DNA of 64,000 nucleotides from Archangium gephyra (GTDB taxonomy: Bacteria; Myxococcota; Myxococcia; Myxococcales; Myxococcaceae). Location of the stretch: positions 9,510,501 to 9,574,500 of the forward strand of contig NZ_CP011509.1 of assembly GCF_001027285.1 (NCBI RefSeq), read 5' to 3'. Below are positions 59,901 through 64,000 of the stretch, one piece after another. Made by a program: the position numbers and the translations under genes. The notes under the pieces were generated by a model. The model worked only from the letters and a program-made list of their open reading frames with translations. It ran no database searches and had not been told where the DNA came from. Numbering within the stretch: position 1 is the stretch's first letter; every line of letters begins with the position of its first letter.

Positions 59901-62900
59901 CTCAAGCTGTTCCTGGAGGCCTGCGGCGGCAAGGGCATGGCCGACGTCTTCCCGGACAAGCTCCCCATCGACGGCCTGTCGCTCGTCGACAAGAACGGGG
60001 ACCTGAAGATCGACGACCTCGTCACCTTCCTGAAGAAGGCCGGGGATGTGCCGAACGAGGTCGTCTCGGTGCTGAAGAAGACGGACAAGGTGCTCAACCG
60101 CCTCCCGGACGGCTTCAAGTCCTACCTGCGGCTGGAGATCCCCGAGCACCTCGAGTTCAAGTTCGGCTTCTCGCCGGCCGGCCGCATCAGCCTGGCGCTG
60201 CTCGCCCCCGAGACTCCCGTGCGCGTGCTCTTCCCGTCCGCCGTGGCGAGCTACGTGCCCATGCCGGGGCTCACCGGCATCGAGCTGCGGAAGATCTCCA
60301 TCGGCACGCTCATGGCCGGCACGCTCTTCTACGGCGAGGTCGATGCCGTCATCGACCAGTACGACCTCCCGTCGCTCGCGCTCTCGCTCCTGCTCCCGAC
60401 GGATCAGGACTTCCCGCTGCCCACGTCGGACCAGTTGCAGCGCCGGATCATCCTCGACGACGTCTTCTGCGTCATCCCCGTCTCGCAGGGCCTGCCCATC
60501 CCCATTCCGGTCTTCTATGACGAGATCGGCTTCGAGTACCTGGGCATCGAGGGGCTGGGCCTCCAGGCCCACGTGGGCTTCCCCAAGCCCCGGCTCGATG
60601 GGTCCGCGGTGATGGCCCTCTTCAAGGCCTTCGACTCCTTCTTCAGCGATCGCAAGGCGCTGCTGGACCCGAAGACGGCGCCCGGAGGCGTGGACCTCGG
60701 CTTCGTCTTCCATGACGAGTACCTGCGGGCCCCCGAGTACCTCGGCGGAGGCGTGCTCGGCACCCAGGGGAAGCCCGTCAAGGTCGGCTCCTGGAAGTAC
60801 GTCGCCTCGATGATGAACTTCGGGAAGACGTTCTCCCTCAACGACTGCATCAGCGCGATCCCGCTCGAGAACCGCGTGGGGAGCGCGAAGTACAAGTTCG
60901 CCTTCCTGAACTTCGACGCGGACTGGATGCTCACCACGCCCGCCGAGTTCAAGGCCGGCGCCTTCCAGCAGATGAAGCTCAGCGCGAGCGACTGCACCGA
61001 CTTCATGACGGTGCTGCCCTCGGTGGCGAGCACGCCGGGCCAGGGCAAGAAAGGCAACGAGGAAGGCCTGGTCGCCTTCGTGCGCGGCAAGGCGGACCTG
61101 GAGTTCCTCCGGATGGAGGCGGCGTTCGGGCTCGCCGCGTCCGGCTCCATGGGCTTCAACACCGGGTTCAAGCTCAACGGCGCCTTCGGCGTCACCGAGC
61201 TCGAGCTGTCCGGCGCCGTCATGGTGAACGCGCCGCTCGCCACGACGGCCACCGCCGCCCCGGTGCTCCAGGCGGCCACGATGGCGTCCACGCCGGCCCC
61301 CATCCTCGCGTCCAAGGCCTCGCCCGGAGCCAAGGTCCTGTCCTTCAACGGCAAGGACACCTGGGTCGAGATCCCCGCGGCCGACAGCCTCGTCCTGCCC
61401 GAGTACACCGTCGAGCTCTGGCTCAAGTCCTCCCGGCAGCAGAACGACGAGTGGATCGACGTGTTCGGGGCCGACACGCGCCAGGGGGGCCTCTGGCGGA
61501 ACCACTTCCTCGCCGTCAACGCGGCACACGGTTACTACCATCACCGCTTCACGGATGCCTCGGGCGGCAACGCGGGCGCGCCGAACACGCCCAACGGCAG
61601 CGTGCAGTGGGACAGGTGGCAGCACGTGACGCTGACGAATGATGGCGTCACCGCGAAGACCTACATCGACGGCAAGGAGGCCGCGAGCGGCCCGGTGAAC
61701 GGAAAGCTCGTCCTCTTCAAGCAGCCCCTCACCATCGGCAAGACGATTGGCATCCAGGGCGGCCGGTTCTGGAAGGGAGAGCTCGCCGAGATCCGCATCT
61801 GGAAGCGCGCGCGGAATGCCTCGGACATCGAGTCCGGCATGCGCGAGGTCCTCCGCGGCGACGAGAAGGACCTGGTCTCCCTGTATCGCTTCGATGAGGA
61901 CACGGGCCAGCGGGTGATCGACCTCTGTGGCCGCAACCATGGCACCGTGCGCAACGGCGGCTTCGCCGACTCGGATCTCCTGATGCTCGAGGGCCTCGAG
62001 TTCAACGGGAAGAACGATTCCATCACGGTGCCGGACTCGCAGAGCCTCCGCCTGGGCGCGTACACCGCCGAGGCCTGGTTCAAGCCGTACAGGACGGCCC
62101 AGCAGCCCGAGTGGAGCGGGGTGTTCGGCAAGAAGGGCCGCAACTACGCCCTCTTCTTCCACACGACGGGCTTCGTCCATCACCGGTTCCACTCCGCCGC
62201 TGGCTCCAACGACGGCGCGCCCGACACGCCCCCTGGCTCCATCGCGTGGAACAAGTGGAACCACGTGGCCATCACCAATGACGGCAAGGTCGCGCGGACC
62301 TATGTCAATGGCGTCAAGCTGTCCGAGGGACCCGTCACGGGCTCGCTCATCATCGACAACGAGAGCCTCTTCATCGGCCGGAGCCCGGACGGAGACAACG
62401 CGCCCTACGCCGGAGAGCTCTCGGAGCTCCGTCTCTGGTCGCGCGTCCGCTCCCCCGAGGAGCTCTCCGGGAACATGTACCGGCGGCTCGACGGCAAGGA
62501 CGCGAGCCTGGTGAGCCTGTGGCGCTTCTCCGAGGCGAAGGGCGACACGCTCGTCGATGCGTGTGGCCGCAACCCGGGCCGCATCCTCATGGAGGACGCC
62601 GTCGTGGAGCCCGCGAAGCTGCGGCACGATGGGCTCGTTCTCAATGGCCGGGGGGACCACGCGTCCATCGACAGGTCGGACAAGTTCAACACCCCCCAGT
62701 ACACCCTCGAGGCGTGGGTCCGCCCCGACAAGGCTCCCACGGGCTCGTGGCAGTGCATCTGGGCGGGCATCGACAACGCGCCCTCGCTCTACGTGAGCAA
62801 CAAGGGGCTCGTCTCCCACCGCTTCACGTCGTTCGAGAAGGCCCCCTCCGTCAACAGCGTGTCGGGGTTGAAGATCCCCACCCTGCCGGGCATGAAGAGC

Positions 62901-64000
62901 AACCCCATTCCCGTGCCGAGCACGAAGAGCAATTCCGCCCCCGCGGCCATGAGGAACAACGTCCTCAATACGGACGTGGATCAGGTGCGGATGGGGGAGT
63001 GGAACCACATCGCCGTCACCAACGACGGCAAGACGTGCACCCTCTTCGTCAACGGGGTCCAGAAGGCCCGGGGCCCGGTGCAAGGCGAGTTCCGCTCCTG
63101 GCCCACGGGCATTCTCGTGGGCCGCGGTACGGATGGGAATGATCCGGCCTGGTTCCGCGGCGGCATCGACGATCTCCGCTACTGGTCCGTGGCCCGCACG
63201 CCGGAGCAGATCGCGAGCGGCAAGGACCTGCCCTTGACGGGGCGGGAGGCCGGGCTCGTGGCCTGCTACACGATGGACCACACCACGGGGACCCAGCTCG
63301 TCGACCTCGGGCCCCACCAGCTCCACGGCGTGACCCGGGGAGGGACCTGGGCCCTCGCGGCCGCACCCGCCGAGCCCGCCCGGGCCGCGATCCAGATTCA
63401 AGGCCATACGCACCTGGCCGTCGCGGGGCGCAAGGTCATGCAAGGCGATCTGCGGCTCGTGAATGACCAGTTCTGGTTCTCCGGCCAGCTCGACCTCTTC
63501 CCCAAGGAGTGGCCCCTGCAGGTGCGTGGCCACGTCGAGGGCATGGTGAGCAAGCAGCGCTTCTACCTGAGTGGAGAGACCGAGAACGCGCTCTTCGGCC
63601 TCGTGCTCTCGCAGTCGCGCCTGTACATGACCAACGAGCAGCTCCGGCTGGAGGGCCGGTGGCTCGGCGCCTACCTGATGCTCGACGTCTCGTGGGACAA
63701 GAACGATCCGGTCTTCGCGGGCTCCGTGGGCTTCCGCGCCTCGCGCGCCCTCCAGTTCGGCGCCATCCGGATTGGCGGGGTCAAGGTCGCGGACAACTTC
63801 CGCCTCTCGCTCGACATCGCCGCGGATGTGTCCCTCGTCGTCTCCCGCAAGGGGCTCGCCGGAGACGTCACCGCGCGGTTCAAGATCAACGGCAAGGGTT
63901 TCGACCTGCGCATGGGCTTCGACGTCGCGCCGTCGGACTTCGATCAGCTCTTCCGCTGGATCCAGCAGAAGATCATCGATGCGCCCGAGAAGTACCTCGC
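57000..64000 (+). CDS. Giant beta-repeat/LamG protein (3' partial)
   Basis: Open from the ATG at 57000 (AGGGA upstream) to the right edge without a stop: at least 2333 residues. There is no signal peptide. The first ~1440 residues are repeating beta-rich units of roughly 145 residues with signatures such as ISLTEFGVSFDPMDYTVTSL, ELTVTKLFVKASPKEKSFTL and ITFETLSVSVSPKTGDVSLR. Then come three LamG/concanavalin-like domains about 215 residues apart (from residues ~1447, ~1665 and ~1880), each with FNGK or LNGR, then a W-H-(V/I)-T-N-DG motif (WNHVAITNDGKVARTYVNGV) and an RLWSR/RIWKR close. After ~2130 the beta repeats resume. It is likely a large adhesin- or fibre-like structure; the upstream DUF4157 gene suggests a link to a secretion/injection system, as an inference. 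Confidence 0.85.
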   Translation, partial: MSLSHLLQKFDSLGPMGPRAQLTLDQEFTGSAELITMFRAALDAECVSLNTVTGQSSRGEDHLQLSGTTTLLNMTDVQATFLARELDGELAVTLELLIPSGWSFSTLFPLLPEHSTAALELDTGEKIVEPHFLNQLSLGAGRLIFSNRAYYDETHACQMVPGLNYVGELYLAGVLFDMGLMLGQRTPVSLSGPLREFQAVRDPMEFLGVRLSAPVDVGFSPLGPLTVREARLYLKSGVHEADQDLVLSATQKSGIYFLAACELGGRPLQMVCKYDFLNDAKTFRLHGVFTDFAVAGFSNLSQQVGVEGLGGTLPEDFPAPEGISLTEFGVSFDPMDYTVTSLTAGVGTPVHWEIIPEVMALEEVGVTFTVSSPFSKQRSIGTTVAGLLAFKKFSLAAFAEFPDYSIGAGLPAGETLPLGDVIESFLPDAELPELTVTKLFVKASPKEKSFTLSARISELLSIPVGATTFDVSGLLLFLEYDKQAGARGAITAEMNLAESSAIFSAELGHGLTFSGALKNFNLQKFWALVTNGDALPEEVPDITFETLSVSVSPKTGDVSLRGATTIAWDHLSGEQPLTTQVQFSFARRAGAQGSAFTANLSFQGTGDLELAPGLELKRFNFLFEYQTQVGWKLSGGVNVDLFDTNLNLSAGYETSQAGKKLKLQAMASPPARLIDLAGAGSYTFTQFDLVLDRRTVEGKARTFFEVTLASTLELEQLFEFGGYLSLRDTAEGTRALLFKPNPGSTAFHVDFPTGEGMGVKGELFEVGFAKESASAGWSFTGTANIGFTGFPGGLGDMLPSKVTAKLVAGKKDVRISALNVTDPIELSLPTVKGKSLGKATVQLTEVGISLKPELGLVLEAGLGLPAELNTYLGAQLFRVYQKGNPTTLSRTRFTISGTGVAMQFLGSPFAAANTVMINGESWFDVDFGQYGALSLKMPTFRYDGVSQYFEAGGGCKVTRPLALPLAPLKLFLEACGGKGMADVFPDKLPIDGLSLVDKNGDLKIDDLVTFLKKAGDVPNEVVSVLKKTDKVLNRLPDGFKSYLRLEIPEHLEFKFGFSPAGRISLALLAPETPVRVLFPSAVASYVPMPGLTGIELRKISIGTLMAGTLFYGEVDAVIDQYDLPSLALSLLLPTDQDFPLPTSDQLQRRIILDDVFCVIPVSQGLPIPIPVFYDEIGFEYLGIEGLGLQAHVGFPKPRLDGSAVMALFKAFDSFFSDRKALLDPKTAPGGVDLGFVFHDEYLRAPEYLGGGVLGTQGKPVKVGSWKYVASMMNFGKTFSLNDCISAIPLENRVGSAKYKFAFLNFDADWMLTTPAEFKAGAFQQMKLSASDCTDFMTVLPSVASTPGQGKKGNEEGLVAFVRGKADLEFLRMEAAFGLAASGSMGFNTGFKLNGAFGVTELELSGAVMVNAPLATTATAAPVLQAATMASTPAPILASKASPGAKVLSFNGKDTWVEIPAADSLVLPEYTVELWLKSSRQQNDEWIDVFGADTRQGGLWRNHFLAVNAAHGYYHHRFTDASGGNAGAPNTPNGSVQWDRWQHVTLTNDGVTAKTYIDGKEAASGPVNGKLVLFKQPLTIGKTIGIQGGRFWKGELAEIRIWKRARNASDIESGMREVLRGDEKDLVSLYRFDEDTGQRVIDLCGRNHGTVRNGGFADSDLLMLEGLEFNGKNDSITVPDSQSLRLGAYTAEAWFKPYRTAQQPEWSGVFGKKGRNYALFFHTTGFVHHRFHSAAGSNDGAPDTPPGSIAWNKWNHVAITNDGKVARTYVNGVKLSEGPVTGSLIIDNESLFIGRSPDGDNAPYAGELSELRLWSRVRSPEELSGNMYRRLDGKDASLVSLWRFSEAKGDTLVDACGRNPGRILMEDAVVEPAKLRHDGLVLNGRGDHASIDRSDKFNTPQYTLEAWVRPDKAPTGSWQCIWAGIDNAPSLYVSNKGLVSHRFTSFEKAPSVNSVSGLKIPTLPGMKSNPIPVPSTKSNSAPAAMRNNVLNTDVDQVRMGEWNHIAVTNDGKTCTLFVNGVQKARGPVQGEFRSWPTGILVGRGTDGNDPAWFRGGIDDLRYWSVARTPEQIASGKDLPLTGREAGLVACYTMDHTTGTQLVDLGPHQLHGVTRGGTWALAAAPAEPARAAIQIQGHTHLAVAGRKVMQGDLRLVNDQFWFSGQLDLFPKEWPLQVRGHVEGMVSKQRFYLSGETENALFGLVLSQSRLYMTNEQLRLEGRWLGAYLMLDVSWDKNDPVFAGSVGFRASRALQFGAIRIGGVKVADNFRLSLDIAADVSLVVSRKGLAGDVTARFKINGKGFDLRMGFDVAPSDFDQLFRWIQQKIIDAPEKYL

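Noticed and set aside
58944-63533. Very long minus-strand open frame (1529 codons)
   Set aside because: It is antisense to the giant beta-repeat/LamG gene in a GC-rich genome, where third-position GC bias removes stops on the opposite strand. Its protein is low-complexity Glu/Gly/Arg/Leu/Val without domain motifs, while the plus-strand frame shows LamG domains.
1-64000. CRISPR arrays, insertion sequences, attachment sites, rRNA or tRNA genes
   Set aside because: I found no direct-repeat/spacer pattern, transposase or integrase motifs, terminal inverted repeats, or structural RNA genes on either strand by reading.

Overview
The window is about 64 kb of very GC-rich DNA with tightly packed genes, strong GC bias at third codon positions, many lipoproteins, an operon-encoded chemosensory system, FIST, AHH/Imm11, DUF1552/DUF1592 and DUF4157 (eCIS core) proteins. 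Together these point to a myxobacterium of the Cystobacterineae (Archangium/Cystobacter/Melittangium type). That placement is an inference from gene content; no rRNA or tRNA gene is visible to confirm it.

Layout. 1-4.5 kb: the end of an NAD-dependent epimerase, a DUF2383 four-helix protein, a PTPS-related polytopic membrane protein and, divergently, a zinc-ribbon/M50-like membrane protein. 4.5-12.8 kb (minus strand): a complete chemosensory operon, cheW-cheR(TPR)-cheW-mcp-cheA(REC)-cheB-dual REC regulator, in which every junction is a 4-bp overlap. 13.4-17.0 kb: a Tat-exported DUF1552 protein and a DUF1592-type multihaem-like lipoprotein that ends in a CBM2-like module. 17.1-24.5 kb: an AsmA-like/GT51 fusion, an ABM monooxygenase with an iron-type alcohol dehydrogenase, a small protein coupled to a FIST sensor protein, a polysaccharide deacetylase lipoprotein, a GNAT and a sirtuin. 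24.8-33.1 kb: a small membrane protein, a frame-shifted PAS/GAF histidine kinase, a secreted SGNH hydrolase, an SDR, an AI-2E-family permease, an MpaB/Lcp-like oxygenase and a PilZ-like/repeat protein.

33.1-41.4 kb is the most unusual part. Four consecutive lipoproteins share an unnamed module, HxCxH followed 23-28 residues later by HxxY and a short beta strand. They sit next to a Tat lipoprotein, a TonB-dependent receptor carrying its own N-terminal TonB-C-like domain, and an MbnP-like lipoprotein. Several of these proteins carry His-rich motifs. A 17-bp dyad of the form (A/T)TGCAAC-N3-GTTGCA(A/T) recurs in front of three of the lipoproteins and between the receptor and the MbnP-like gene. 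I propose a coordinately regulated metal (zinc or copper) or metallophore acquisition system; the metal and the regulator are not identified in the window.

41.5-50.3 kb: an atypical epimerase, a double cyclic-nucleotide-binding protein, an Imm11 immunity gene beside a frame-shifted AHH-nuclease lipoprotein, signal peptidase I, an EF-G-like GTPase with a degenerate G4 motif, a PD-(D/E)XK protein and a type IV pilin-like protein. 50.5-64 kb: a patatin with a barrel-like C-terminus, an M1-like metalloprotease lipoprotein, a DUF4157 protein with a Cys/His effector-like domain in DNA of different composition, and a giant beta-repeat/LamG protein that runs off the right edge.

No insertion sequence, CRISPR array, tRNA, rRNA or replication origin was recognised. 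Starts were chosen from ribosome-binding sites and protein alignment logic by eye; no database search was run.
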